Of a stretch of 64,000 bases of DNA, positions 9,041 to 16,886 are shown piece by piece (position 1 is the stretch's first letter; every line of letters begins with the position of its first letter). The position numbers and the translations under genes are program-made. The notes beneath the pieces are model-generated. The model made no database searches. It had not been told where the DNA came from and saw only the letters and a list, made by a program, of their open reading frames with translations. The stretch spans positions 124,001 to 188,000 of the forward strand of contig NZ_BDCI01000010.1 of assembly GCF_001613425.1 (NCBI RefSeq), in the 5' to 3' direction. The stretch comes from Nocardia vulneris (lineage in GTDB: Bacteria; Actinomycetota; Actinomycetes; Mycobacteriales; Mycobacteriaceae).

Positions 9041-9529
9041 CTACGGCGCGACCGCTTTCACGTAGCGGTGGGCCGGGACTTCGATGGGGCCGTTGGGGCC
9101 TGGAGCATGATGGGTGAACAAGCCCTTGTCGGTCCAGCCGTGGGTTTCGTAGAACCTGCGAGCTCGGGCGTTGCCCGCGACGACCGCGAGCCAGGCTTCG
9201 CGGTGGCCGCCGGCGTGTACCCGCTGCTCGGCGGCGGCCAGCAGCGGGGCGGCGAGGCCGGTACCGCGGTGCTGGGCGGCGACGTAGACCTGCTCCACCT
9301 CGTCGCCGACCACCATGACGAACCCGGCGACGGTGTCGGCGACGATCGCGACGGTGGTCTGCGGAACCCGCTGTGCCGCACGGGCGTCGAAGGAGGCGCG
9401 GGAGCGGGCGCGCAGCAGCTCGTCGGGCACGTTGCCCAGGTGTGCGACCTGCCAGCCCTCGTGCCAGATCGCCGCGATCGCCGCCGTGTCCTCGGTGCGG
9501 GCCTGCCGCAAGGTCGCCCCGTCCTGCAT
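9041..9529 (-). CDS. GNAT-family N-acetyltransferase
   Basis: A 162-residue protein with the GNAT acetyl-CoA signature 'VYVAAQHRGTGLAAPLLAAA' (Q/R-x-x-G-x-G/A form) in the middle and the typical late motif 'NARARRFYETHGW'. It starts at ATG 9529. Its stop is 3 bases from the stop of the convergent flavoprotein gene. Its promoter region is shared with the divergent clpP pair, so the TCTGC-N5-GCAGA site at 9552-9566 could also affect it. The acceptor substrate is unknown. Confidence 0.85.
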   Translation of the reverse strand: MQDGATLRQARTEDTAAIAAIWHEGWQVAHLGNVPDELLRARSRASFDARAAQRVPQTTVAIVADTVAGFVMVVGDEVEQVYVAAQHRGTGLAAPLLAAAEQRVHAGGHREAWLAVVAGNARARRFYETHGWTDKGLFTHHAPGPNGPIEVPAHRYVKAVAP

Positions 9530-9551
9530 TTGCGCACTGTAGCAACGGCGG

Positions 9552-9566
9552 TCTGCTGTTGGCAGA
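9552..9566. promoter_or_regulatory. Predicted PopR-type operator upstream of the clpP pair
   Basis: The sequence TCTGC-tgttg-GCAGA is a perfect 5-bp-arm inverted repeat 42 bases before the first clpP start. It matches the inner part of the TTCTGCC-N3-GGCAGAA site described for the PopR activator of the Streptomyces clpP3-clpP4 operon. A PopR-like gene lies just downstream of the two clpP genes. The target assignment is inferred from that match. Confidence 0.6.
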
Positions 9567-9607
9567 CACAGGGGCGATCAGGGGTTGGGCGCGATTACAC
9601 CTGAGGC

Positions 9608-10210
9608 ATGATCGAAACATCGCACCTGGACTATCGAGGCCAACTTGCCGACAGATTGTTCCGCCATCGGACGATCTTGCTCACCGGTGAGGTCGACGAC
9701 GCGATGGCCGAGCGGGCCTGCACCGAGCTGGTGCTGCTGTCCGCCGAGAACGCCGCACGTGACATCGTCGTCTACATCAACTCACCCGGCGGCTCGGTGC
9801 TCGCCGGACTCGCCATCTACGACACCATGAAGCTGATCCCCAACGACGTGGTCACCGTCGCGGTCGGATTCGCCGCGAGCATGGGGCAGGTGCTGCTCGC
9901 CTCCGGCACGCACGGCAAGCGAATCAGCTTGCCGCACAGCCGGATCATGATGCATCAGCCGTCCGCGGGCATCGGCGGCACCGCAATGGATATCGCGATT
10001 CAGGCGGAGAATCTCGAGTACATGAAGTTGCAGTCCGAACAGATCCTGGCGGCCGAGACCGGCCATACGCTCGAGGAGATCCGCGAGGACAGCGACCGGG
10101 ACCGCTGGTTCACCCCGGAGCAGGCGCGCGAATACGGGATCGTCGATCGGATCGCCGAAAACTTCCACCAGATCGCACCATTCACCAACGGACACCGAGC
10201 GGGGCTGTAG
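9608..10210 (+). CDS. clpP: ClpP-family serine protease subunit, first of a pair
   Basis: A 200-residue ClpP protomer. The nucleophile Ser is in '[14 protein letters not shown]', the His in '[15 protein letters not shown]', and the oxyanion-hole Gly motif is '[11 protein letters not shown]'. The C-terminal '[20 protein letters not shown]' supplies the Asp region. The gene starts at ATG 9608 and ends two bases before the next clpP, so the pair forms an operon. A predicted PopR operator precedes it and a PopR-like gene follows. By analogy with Streptomyces this is the conditional clpP3-clpP4 type pair rather than the essential clpP1-clpP2 operon with clpX, which is not nearby. Confidence 0.93.
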   Translation: MIETSHLDYRGQLADRLFRHRTILLTGEVDDAMAERACTELVLLSAENAARDIVVYINSPGGSVLAGLAIYDTMKLIPNDVVTVAVGFAASMGQVLLASGTHGKRISLPHSRIMMHQPSAGIGGTAMDIAIQAENLEYMKLQSEQILAAETGHTLEEIREDSDRDRWFTPEQAREYGIVDRIAENFHQIAPFTNGHRAGL

Positions 10211-10212
10211 TC

Positions 10213-10806
10213 ATGTCGCAGTACACCATTCCGCACGTCATCGAGCGGACGCCGAACGGCGAGCGCTCCTTCGACGTGTTCAGCAGATTGCTCAACGACC
10301 GAATCATCTTCCTCGGCACCGAGATCGACGACGGCGTCGCCAATGTGGTGATGGCGCAGCTGCTGCATCTGGAGTCCGAATCGCCGGACCGCGAGATCGG
10401 CATCTACATCAATTCGCCGGGCGGCTCGAACACCGCGATGCTCGCGATCTACGACACCATGCAGTTCATGCGCACTCCGATCGAGACCTACTGCATGGGC
10501 CAGGCGGTCTCCGCGGCGGCGGTGCTGCTGGCCGCGGGCGCCCCGGGACGCCGGTATGTGCTCGCGCACTCGCGGGTGCTGCTGCATCAGCCGTCCGCGC
10601 AGGGGCAGGGCACCATTTCCGACCTGGCACTGCAGGCGGCGGAGGTGATGCGGATCCGCGCGCAGACCGAGGAGATCTTGAGCAAACACACCGGTCAGCG
10701 CGTCGAGCAGTTGCGCAAGGACACGGCACGGGACCGGGTCTTCACCGCCGCGGACGCCGTGGCGTACGGGCTGGCCGACGAACTGATCGTGACCCGCAGC
10801 CATTGA
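10213..10806 (+). CDS. clpP: ClpP-family serine protease subunit, second of a pair
   Basis: A 197-residue ClpP paralogue. The Ser region is '[20 protein letters not shown]', the His region '[15 protein letters not shown]', and the C-terminal '[20 protein letters not shown]' is typical. It starts two bases after the preceding clpP stop. Actinobacterial ClpP peptidases usually need two different subunits for activity, and this arrangement would give equal amounts of both. Regulation is expected through the operator at 9552-9566. Confidence 0.93.
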   Translation: MSQYTIPHVIERTPNGERSFDVFSRLLNDRIIFLGTEIDDGVANVVMAQLLHLESESPDREIGIYINSPGGSNTAMLAIYDTMQFMRTPIETYCMGQAVSAAAVLLAAGAPGRRYVLAHSRVLLHQPSAQGQGTISDLALQAAEVMRIRAQTEEILSKHTGQRVEQLRKDTARDRVFTAADAVAYGLADELIVTRSH

Positions 10807-10897
10807 GCGCGGATCCAGCGCGGCGTCGAGGGGTCAGCACTCGGCGCCGCGGCTCTGGATATCGCGGAACGCGCTGTCCCTGAGCGGGTTTCGCGGG

Positions 10898-11275
10898 TCA
10901 GGCGGCCAGCGCCAACATCTCGACGCGGGTCTCGGAGACCTTGCGGGGGCGCAGTTGGCGCAGCGCGCCCAGGCGGCGCGCGCCGCGGAAGAGCAGCGAT
11001 TCGATCGGCATGCCGAGCGCGCCGCAGATCGAGTGCAGCATCTCCGAGGACGGTTCCTTGCGGCCCCGCTCGATCTCGGACAGGTACTGCTTGGACATCC
11101 CCACCTCGGCCGCGACCTCGGCCAGCGTCCGATCCTGGTCCAGCCGCTCGTCCCGCAGCACCTCGCCGTAGACGGCGCGCAGCAGCGGGGTCGCCGCCTC
11201 GACCGGCTCGCGATGAGGCTCGGCGCGGCGGCGCGCGGCGAGTTCGACTACCACGCCATCCTCTTCTGCTGCCAT
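10898..11275 (-). CDS. PopR/ClgR-like XRE transcriptional activator of clpP genes
   Basis: A 125-residue XRE-type regulator with the HTH 'AEVAAEVGMSKQYLSEIERG' and the ClgR/PopR-typical tail 'RKEPSSEMLHSICGALGM'. It ends in 'LALAA'. In Streptomyces, PopR and ClgR are degraded by ClpP1P2 through terminal Ala residues, so the ending is a likely degron linking clpP3P4-type expression to loss of the main Clp protease. It converges on the clpP pair, with 91 bases between stops. ATG 11275 was chosen; a GTG two codons upstream (11281) is possible, and neither has a strong RBS. No copy of the TCTGC-N5-GCAGA site was seen before this gene. Confidence 0.8.
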   Translation of the reverse strand: MAAEEDGVVVELAARRRAEPHREPVEAATPLLRAVYGEVLRDERLDQDRTLAEVAAEVGMSKQYLSEIERGRKEPSSEMLHSICGALGMPIESLLFRGARRLGALRQLRPRKVSETRVEMLALAA

Positions 11276-11408
11276 ACCCACGAGTCTCGCACCCCGCGCC
11301 GCCGACCGACGCGATGTTCACCCAGGGCGGAAGTGCCACCTGTGCGCGGAGGTCGGCGAGCATGTTTGCGCAGTGTTATCGGGGTACTCGACGCGCAGGA
11401 GGTGTGAC

Positions 11409-11738
11409 ATGCCGAAGCAATGGAGTGATAAACGGGAACGTCAATACGAGCACATCAAGGACTCGGCCGAGGATCGTGGCGCGAGCACCAAACGGGCCAA
11501 GGAGATCGCGGCGCGGACGGTGAACAAGAACCGTGCGCAGTCCGGTGAGTCCGAGACCGCGAGCCGCTCCTCGATCAAGGACAAGTCACCGCAGAGCCGC
11601 GGCGGACAGCGTTCCGGGCGCAAGGGACCCAAGGGGCCGACCCGCGATCAGCTGTACAACGAGGCTCGCCAGCGCAACATCGAGGGGCGTTCCAAGATGA
11701 ACAAGTCCCAGCTGGAATCCGCGCTCGGCCGTAAGTAG
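11409..11738 (+). CDS. Small basic protein with Rho_N/SAP-like C-terminus
   Basis: A 109-residue, very hydrophilic Lys/Arg-rich protein starting at ATG 11409 behind a strong RBS (aggaggt, 11398-11404). The N-terminal 'MPKQWSDKRERQYEHIKDSA' is followed by a low-complexity basic linker, then a Rho-N-like helix-extended-helix module, 'TRDQLYNEARQRNIEGRSKM' and 'NKSQLESALGRK'. Similar proteins are annotated as plasmid stabilisation or ChaB/Rho_N-domain proteins in actinobacteria. A nucleic-acid-binding or stress-related role is plausible but not shown. Confidence 0.7.
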   Translation: MPKQWSDKRERQYEHIKDSAEDRGASTKRAKEIAARTVNKNRAQSGESETASRSSIKDKSPQSRGGQRSGRKGPKGPTRDQLYNEARQRNIEGRSKMNKSQLESALGRK

Positions 11739-11892
11739 CGCCCGGAATGCGCTCCTGGTGCAGGGTTCGCACCTGCGCGGGAGCGTATTCGCGCGGATGG
11801 GGGGAGTAAAAACCGAATTCTCCTTGTCGTAGAGATGTGCTTCGCTGAGCAACGGCGGCGAAGCACATTGGTCTGTGGATGGGAGAACTGCC

Positions 11893-12801
11893 GTGGTAGC
11901 GATCGACGTCGAACGGCCGATTCGCGGAGGACGAACCTGGGCCGGGTGGCGGGGCATCGCGGAGCGCGGACTCGGCGGCGTGCCGCCCACGGCGCTGGTA
12001 CTGGCCGGAATCGTCAGCGTGCAAGTGGGCGCGGCGCTGGCCAAACAATTGTTCGCGGCGACCGGGGCCGCGGGCGCGGCCGGCATCCGACTGGTTTTCG
12101 CCGGGCTCGTGCTGGTGTTGTTCTGGCGTTCGGCGTTGCGCATCGGCTGGCGCGCGGTGCCGGTGGCGCTCGCGTACGGCGCGGTGCTCGCCTTGATGAA
12201 CCTGTCCATCTACGAGGCGATGGATCGCATTCCGCTCGGCATGGCGGTGACGATCGAATTCCTCGGACCGCTGGCCGTCGCGCTGGCCGGGTCGCGACGC
12301 TGGATCGACCCGGTGTGGGCGGTGCTGGCGGGCGGTGGCGTGCTGTTGCTGACCCAGGCCGAGGGGGACGTCGAGTGGGTCGGCGTGCTGCTGGCGCTGG
12401 CGGCCGGGGTGTGCTGGGCGGGCTACATCCTGTTGAGTGCGGCCCTGGGCGAACGGACCAGCGGCGGTGGCGGACTCGCGATCGCGATGGCCTTCGGCGG
12501 GTTGCTGATCGCGCCGATCGGGATCATCGAAGCGGGCAGTGCGCTGCTCGATCCCGAGATACTGGTGGTGGGCTTCCTGGTGGCGATGCTGTCCTCGGTG
12601 CTGCCGTATTCGGTGGAACTCGAAGCGTTGCGGCGCATTCCACCCCGGGTGTTCGGGGTGCTGATGAGTCTGGAGCCCGCGGTGGCCGCGCTGGCGGGTC
12701 TGATCCTGCTGGGGCAGGTGATGAACATTCCGCAGTGGTTGGGGATCGTCTGCGTGGTGGCCGCCTCGGCGGGCGCGACCCGCACCTCGGGCAAGGCTTG
12801 A
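11893..12801 (+). CDS. EamA/RhtA-family transporter of the drug/metabolite superfamily
   Basis: A ~302-residue integral membrane protein with about ten hydrophobic helices in two EamA halves ('LVFAGLVLVLFWRSALRIGW', 'GMAVTIEFLGPLAVAL', 'VFGVLMSLEPAVAALAGLIL'). The 'EFLGPL' and 'SLEPAVAAL' motifs are typical of RhtA-like amino-acid or metabolite exporters. GTG 11893 was chosen because gggag lies 8 bases upstream; GTG 11875 is an in-frame alternative. It stands alone, and no regulator is adjacent. Substrate unknown. Confidence 0.88.
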   Translation: MVAIDVERPIRGGRTWAGWRGIAERGLGGVPPTALVLAGIVSVQVGAALAKQLFAATGAAGAAGIRLVFAGLVLVLFWRSALRIGWRAVPVALAYGAVLALMNLSIYEAMDRIPLGMAVTIEFLGPLAVALAGSRRWIDPVWAVLAGGGVLLLTQAEGDVEWVGVLLALAAGVCWAGYILLSAALGERTSGGGGLAIAMAFGGLLIAPIGIIEAGSALLDPEILVVGFLVAMLSSVLPYSVELEALRRIPPRVFGVLMSLEPAVAALAGLILLGQVMNIPQWLGIVCVVAASAGATRTSGKA

Positions 12802-12990
12802 CCCGGATCGGGTAACTCGCGGCCTCGTCAGCGGCGCATTCCCGCCCGTATCGCGCTGTGGCGGGGCGAGTTCGGCGGTTCGGGCGCGCACCGGGCCCGG
12901 CCGGGGTGAGGATCTAGGGGAGTTGCCCCGGGTGCGTGGCCACGTCGGCCGGGGTACGAACCGGTGATCAGGACGGATAGGACCCTCGGG

Positions 12991-13380
12991 ATGCGGATGC
13001 GAATCGGTGTTGTGGCGGGAGTGTTCGGGGTGGCGGCGGCGCTGGCCGCGCCCACGGCAGGGGCGACGGTGACCCAGGTTTCGATGTACCCGGGGATCAA
13101 TTTCGGGTTGGCGACCAACTACGGGACCGGCTGTACCTACACGGCCCGCGCGGCGGTGACCGATGTGACGCAGCCCGTGGTCTTCTACGACAACGGGGTG
13201 CCGTTCGCGGCCGTGCGTCCGTCCGGCGGCACCGCGCTGAGCGACTGGGTGCCCGCGACGGAAGGTCCGCACACGATCAGCGCGGTGCAGGCCCCCGACG
13301 ACCGCATCGTCGCGAGCGTGGACCTGCGCGTCGGGCGCGGCGTGCATCTGGGCTACGGCTGCAACGTCTTCGGCGGCTGA
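12991..13380 (+). CDS. Small secreted protein of unknown function
   Basis: About 129 residues with a clear Sec signal peptide ('MRMRIGVVAGVFGVAAALAA' and cleavage near 'TAGA-TV'). The mature part of ~100 residues has two Cys, at 'GTGCTY' and 'GYGCNVF', which could form a disulfide. The text 'PVVFYDNGVPFAAV' followed by 'WVPATEGPHTISA' resembles a bacterial Ig-like beta sandwich, as seen in small exported proteins of Nocardia. GTG 12964 would add nine residues; ATG 12991 was preferred because of agga eight bases upstream and a better signal peptide. Confidence 0.65.
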   Translation: MRMRIGVVAGVFGVAAALAAPTAGATVTQVSMYPGINFGLATNYGTGCTYTARAAVTDVTQPVVFYDNGVPFAAVRPSGGTALSDWVPATEGPHTISAVQAPDDRIVASVDLRVGRGVHLGYGCNVFGG

Positions 13381-13529
13381 TCCCGCGGACTACACCAGGT
13401 GAAGCCCGGTTGGCACGCGCGTACCGGGGTGGCGTCGGCGTGTGGCGAATCGTCTGCTCCGTCCGGTGGCCGCGACGCCGAACGAGGGCTACCATCAGCG
13501 CATTCGAGCGCCCGCCGAGGAGAACAGTG

Positions 13530-13604
13530 ATGCCGGAGACTCCGCTCGGGGCAGCGGTCACCGCCCCACGTCGCGGCGCGTGGACAGCGGGGGTGCGCTC
13601 ATGA
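13530..13604 (+). CDS. 24-residue ORF coupled to the next gene
   Basis: An ORF of 24 codons (begins MPETPLGAAVT, ends WTAGVRS) with a strong RBS (gaggagaa, 13517-13524) starts at ATG 13530. Its TGA at 13602-13604 overlaps the ATG of the next gene as ATGA. The following gene lacks its own RBS. This could be a leader for translational coupling or a small peptide product, with the downstream protein as partner. No known RiPP precursor motif is evident. Confidence 0.45.
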   Translation: MPETPLGAAVTAPRRGAWTAGVRS

Positions 13605-13939
13605 TCCGGGTCGAACTCGATATCCGTTCCGGCAGGCCGAATCCCCAGTGGCGGTTGTCCTCCGGCGACGAGGCACAACTGCACGGTTTGATCGCCGCGG
13701 CACCGCGGGCGGCCGACGGCGGCAGCGAAAACGACAGCGAATACCAGGGTTTCCTCGCGCAACTGTCGGAGGCGGAGACGCTGCGGGTGCAGCGCGGAGT
13801 GATCGAGATCGAGCGCGGCGGCGAGCGCACCTATCGCACCGACGCGGACCGCGCGGTCGAGCGCTGGTTGCTGGCGACCGGGCGCGCGTCGCTCGAACCG
13901 TGCGATTACCAGGCCGTCGTGGCGGCACTCTGGGCGTGA
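13601..13939 (+). CDS. Small protein of the SGRPNP-motif family, function unknown
   Basis: A 112-residue acidic protein beginning 'MIRVELDIRSGRPNPQWRLS'. The '(L/V)DI-x-SGRPNP-x-W-x-L' opening recurs in small uncharacterised proteins of several bacterial groups; that is recollection, not a search result. The rest is soluble, with no signal peptide or membrane segment. The start at 13601 is the ATG that overlaps the stop of the 24-codon ORF; an upstream reading frame to 13442 exists but has no support. No enzymatic motif is seen. Confidence 0.6.
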   Translation: MIRVELDIRSGRPNPQWRLSSGDEAQLHGLIAAAPRAADGGSENDSEYQGFLAQLSEAETLRVQRGVIEIERGGERTYRTDADRAVERWLLATGRASLEPCDYQAVVAALWA

Positions 13940-14060
13940 GTTCGCGGGCATGACACTTGTCATGCCGCAGTCGTGATGGTTGACAGATCCGCCTGCTCCC
14001 CGGCGTCCGTAGCGTCAATTCTCGTAGCGCACCGCTGAATACGCCGCCGAGGAGCACCCG

Positions 14061-14714
14061 ATGACCGTCACCACCGACACCGTCCAGCCCGCTGCCACCG
14101 TCGCACCGGTGAGCCACCTGAGCCTGCTCGCGCCGATCGCCCGCGATATCGCCGTCCCCGTGGGCGCCTACTTCCTCATGCACGCACTGGGTTACAGCGA
14201 TTTCGCCGGGCTGCTGGCCGGCACCGTGGTGTCCGGGGCGATGGTGGTCGTCGAGGCGATCCGGCACCGCAGGCTGGAAGTGTTTCCCGCGATCCTGTTG
14301 AGCGTCTTCGCTTTCGGCCTCGTCACGTCGCTGATCAGCGGCGACCCGCGGATGATGATCGTGAAGGATTCCGCGGGCACCCTGCTGATCGGTCTGGCCT
14401 TCCTGATCAGCGCCGTGGTCGGCAAGCCGCTGACCTACCTGGCGGCGCGTAAAGCGGCCGTCGCCGGTGGCCCCGCCCGGGTCGCCGCCCTCGAAGCGGT
14501 CTACCGCGACAACGCCGCGAAGCGCCGGATGTTCGCCGCCCTGGCCGTGCTGTGGGGCGCGGGTCTGGTGGTGGAGGCCATGATCCGGGTGGTGCTCGCC
14601 TACCAGTTGCCGATTCCGACCATGGCGTGGCTGTCGCCGGTCCTGATGATCGCGGTGATCGCGCCGCTGCTGGCGGTCACGGTCGTACTGCGCAAGCGGG
14701 CCGATCGCGCCTGA
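14061..14714 (+). CDS. VC0807-like integral membrane protein
   Basis: A 217-residue membrane protein with about six hydrophobic segments, of the kind annotated as VC0807 or DUF3159-like. Features include 'VPVGAYFLMHALGYSDFAGL' near the N-terminus, a middle 'LISAVVGKPLTYLAARKA', and a C-terminal pair of helices ('MAWLSPVLMIAVIAPLLAVT'). ATG 14061 follows gaggagca. It is monocistronic and is closed by a strong hairpin at 14737-14765. Function unknown. Confidence 0.75.
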   Translation: MTVTTDTVQPAATVAPVSHLSLLAPIARDIAVPVGAYFLMHALGYSDFAGLLAGTVVSGAMVVVEAIRHRRLEVFPAILLSVFAFGLVTSLISGDPRMMIVKDSAGTLLIGLAFLISAVVGKPLTYLAARKAAVAGGPARVAALEAVYRDNAAKRRMFAALAVLWGAGLVVEAMIRVVLAYQLPIPTMAWLSPVLMIAVIAPLLAVTVVLRKRADRA

Positions 14715-14736
14715 ATCGCGCAGTTCACCCGCTCGC

Positions 14737-14765
14737 TCGGCCCGGTCCGCCACGGACCGGGCCGA
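14737..14765. terminator. Hairpin terminator after the VC0807-like gene
   Basis: Perfect 13-bp stem (tcggcccggtccg / cggaccgggccga) with a 3-base loop, 22 bases after the stop at 14714. There is no U-tract, as is common for actinobacterial terminators. Confidence 0.7.
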
Positions 14766-14844
14766 CGTCGTGAACTCGGTCACCGGGCGCGCGCAGGTAG
14801 TGTCGGTTTCGTCGAGTTTGCCACCCCACGGAATGGAGAAAGCA

Positions 14845-15201
14845 GTGCAGATCCAGATCAATACCGGAAGCGGCATCCACGGCGGCGCGAGCCTGATCGA
14901 GCGGGCCGAAGCCGAAATCGCCTCGGTGCTGGACCGTTTCAGCGCGCAGCTGACGCGGGTCGAGGCGCATCTCACCGATCAGAACGGCGAAAAGGGCGGA
15001 CCGGACGACAAGCAGTGCGTGCTCGAGGCGCGGCCGAACGGTCAACCGCCGGTCGCGGTCACCCATCGGGCGGCGTCGGTCGAGGAGGCCTACACCGGTG
15101 CGGCCGAAAGCATGGCGCATCTGCTCGACAGCCGGTTCGGCAAGCTGCACCACACCAAGGGCGGGGAGTCGATCCGGCACATGACGCCGGCTCCGGAGTA
15201 G
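14845..15201 (+). CDS. HPF/RaiA-like ribosome-associated protein (short form)
   Basis: A 118-residue protein with the sigma-54-modulation/HPF N-terminal fold: 'MQIQINTGSGIHG' (GTG start read as Met), 'DRFSAQLTRVEAHLTDQNGE', then 'GGPDDKQCVLEARP' and a final helix 'SMAHLLDSRFGKL'. The D-x-N-G-x-K-x-G-x-D-D-K element is characteristic. The GTG at 14845 was chosen because ggag lies 6 bases upstream and the family begins M-x-I-Q. It lacks the C-terminal dimerisation domain of long HPF. By family it would bind ribosomes or act in stress adaptation. Confidence 0.82.
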   Translation: MQIQINTGSGIHGGASLIERAEAEIASVLDRFSAQLTRVEAHLTDQNGEKGGPDDKQCVLEARPNGQPPVAVTHRAASVEEAYTGAAESMAHLLDSRFGKLHHTKGGESIRHMTPAPE

Positions 15202-15214
15202 CCCGCCGCGGTCG

Positions 15215-15670
15215 TCAGGCCCCGGTGGTGGAACCGGGGCGGACGATCATCAGCACGGTGACGACCACCCACAGCAAGTTGAAGATGCCGGTATCCATGC
15301 CGAGCCGCCGGATCAGTGCCGGGGTCGTGGCAGGCAGATCGGCGAGGATCTTGTGCTGACCGGGCAGGATGAGCATGGCGAGCACCCCGGCGGCGGCCGC
15401 GGTCAAGCCGATGGAAACGATGAGCCACTTGTCGGTGAGCACGCCGAGGCTCAGGGCGGTGAGCGCGCCGAAGGTGGGCACCAGGATTCCGATGTAGGCG
15501 TAGACCCGGCAGATGCGATGCAGCGTCGCCAGTACGGCGGCGTCGCGATCGTTCGCGGGGCCGGCGAGGGCGCGGCGAGTGGTGGGCGCGAACATGCTCG
15601 CCGCGACCGTGACCGGCCCGACGGCGATGATCACGGCCAGCACATGGACCGAAAGCAGGAACTTCGTCAC
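15215..15670 (-). CDS. DUF2269-like small membrane protein
   Basis: 151 residues, four predicted membrane helices: 'FLLSVHVLAVIIAVGPVTVA', 'ICRVYAYIGILVPTFGALTA', 'WLIVSIGLTAAAAGVLAMLI' and 'FNLLWVVVTVLMIV'. The first helix with 'HVLAVIIAVG' is typical of DUF2269 proteins. The frame stays open far upstream on this strand, but only this part has membrane-protein character; GTG 15670 (V-T-K-F) is the likely start. It converges with the HPF-like gene (13 bases between stops) and diverges from the GlxA-type regulator at 15824. Confidence 0.7.
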   Translation of the reverse strand: MTKFLLSVHVLAVIIAVGPVTVAASMFAPTTRRALAGPANDRDAAVLATLHRICRVYAYIGILVPTFGALTALSLGVLTDKWLIVSIGLTAAAAGVLAMLILPGQHKILADLPATTPALIRRLGMDTGIFNLLWVVVTVLMIVRPGSTTGA

Positions 15671-15823
15671 AGCCGCGAGGTTAACGATCTTCGGGCCGCA
15701 GCGAAATAGGCGAAACGGCCATACACCGGTCGATTCTCGCCAATAGCTCTGACGTCGTGGTTTGCAGAAGATGTACTGCTCGTGGCTATTGGCTGGAATC
15801 CGGGTGCACCCTATCCTGAAGCC

Positions 15824-16780
15824 ATGCATGTCGTAGCCGTCCTGGCGCTGGACAAGGTCATTCCGTCCGACCTCGCGACGCCGGTCGACGTGTTCGGCGG
15901 TGCCCGCCTGCCCGACGGGCGGATGGCCTATCGGGTGCGGGTCTGCGGTGTCACCCCCACCGTCGACGCGGGCGCGTTCACGCTGCATCCGCCCTACGAT
16001 CTCACCGCGCTGGCCGACGCCGACACCATCATTGTGCCCGGCCGGGCCGAGCCCGAGCGGCCCGTGCCGGAGGAGGTGCTCGACGCGCTGCGGCGGGCGG
16101 CGGCCGCAGGCACCAGGATCGCGTCCATCTGCGTGGGCGCGTTCGTGCTCGCCGCGACCGGCCTGCTCGACGGGCAGCGGGCGACCACGCACTGGATCGC
16201 CGCGACGCAGTTCGCCGCTCGCTATCCCGAGATCGACCTCGATCCGGATGTGCTCTATGTGGACAACGGTCAGCTGCTCACCTCGGCGGGCGCCGCGGCG
16301 GGAATCGACCTGTGCCTGCACATGATTCGGCGTGACCACGGTTCCGCGGTGGCCGCCGACACCGCGCGGCTGTCGGTGGTGCCGCTGGAACGTGAAGGGG
16401 GACAGGCGCAATTCATCGTGCACGACCAGCCGCCGACCCCGCGGGGCTGTTCGCTGGAGCCGGTGATGCAGTGGATGCGGGACAATTCCGCGAAGGATCT
16501 GACCCTCGACGACATCGCCGCGCACGCCAAACTCAGCACCCGCACCTTGAACCGGCATTTCCGCGAGCAGGTCGGCACCACGCCGCTGCAATGGTTGCTG
16601 CGGGCCAGGATTCGGCAGGCGCAGTACCTGCTGGAGTCCACCGGTCACCCGGTGGACCGGATCGCCGGGCAGGTCGGGTTCGGCTCGCCGACGGCCTTCC
16701 GGGATCGATTCAAGCGCGTGGTCGGCACCACCCCGCAGAGCTACCGTGCGGCGTTCCACGGTGCGGGCGTCGGCAACTGA
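15824..16780 (+). CDS. GlxA-family transcriptional regulator (DJ-1/PfpI + AraC HTH)
   Basis: A 318-residue regulator. Residues ~1-180 form a DJ-1/PfpI-like domain with the nucleophile-elbow type segment 'IASICVGAFVLAATGLLDG'. Residues ~220-315 carry a two-helix AraC DNA-binding domain ('LTLDDIAAHAKLSTRTLNRH', 'RIAGQVGFGSPTAFRDRFKR'). ATG 15824 was chosen because the domain starts there ('MHVVAVLALDKVIPSDL'). The divergent DUF2269-like membrane gene is a possible target. A hairpin at 16809-16831 ends the transcript. Confidence 0.9.
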   Translation: MHVVAVLALDKVIPSDLATPVDVFGGARLPDGRMAYRVRVCGVTPTVDAGAFTLHPPYDLTALADADTIIVPGRAEPERPVPEEVLDALRRAAAAGTRIASICVGAFVLAATGLLDGQRATTHWIAATQFAARYPEIDLDPDVLYVDNGQLLTSAGAAAGIDLCLHMIRRDHGSAVAADTARLSVVPLEREGGQAQFIVHDQPPTPRGCSLEPVMQWMRDNSAKDLTLDDIAAHAKLSTRTLNRHFREQVGTTPLQWLLRARIRQAQYLLESTGHPVDRIAGQVGFGSPTAFRDRFKRVVGTTPQSYRAAFHGAGVGN

Positions 16781-16808
16781 ACCCGGCGGAAAATGCATGT
16801 CACGTCAA

Positions 16809-16831
16809 AAACGGAGCTTTGTTCTCCGTTT
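16809..16831 (+). terminator. Rho-independent-like terminator
   Basis: An 8-bp perfect stem (aaacggag / ctccgttt) with a 7-base loop, starting 29 bases after the GlxA-type regulator stop. Confidence 0.6.
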
Positions 16832-16886
16832 CTCGATAGGATCGGTTTGTTCATCCTGATCCACCATCGAGGCAAGGGGCAGGTTC

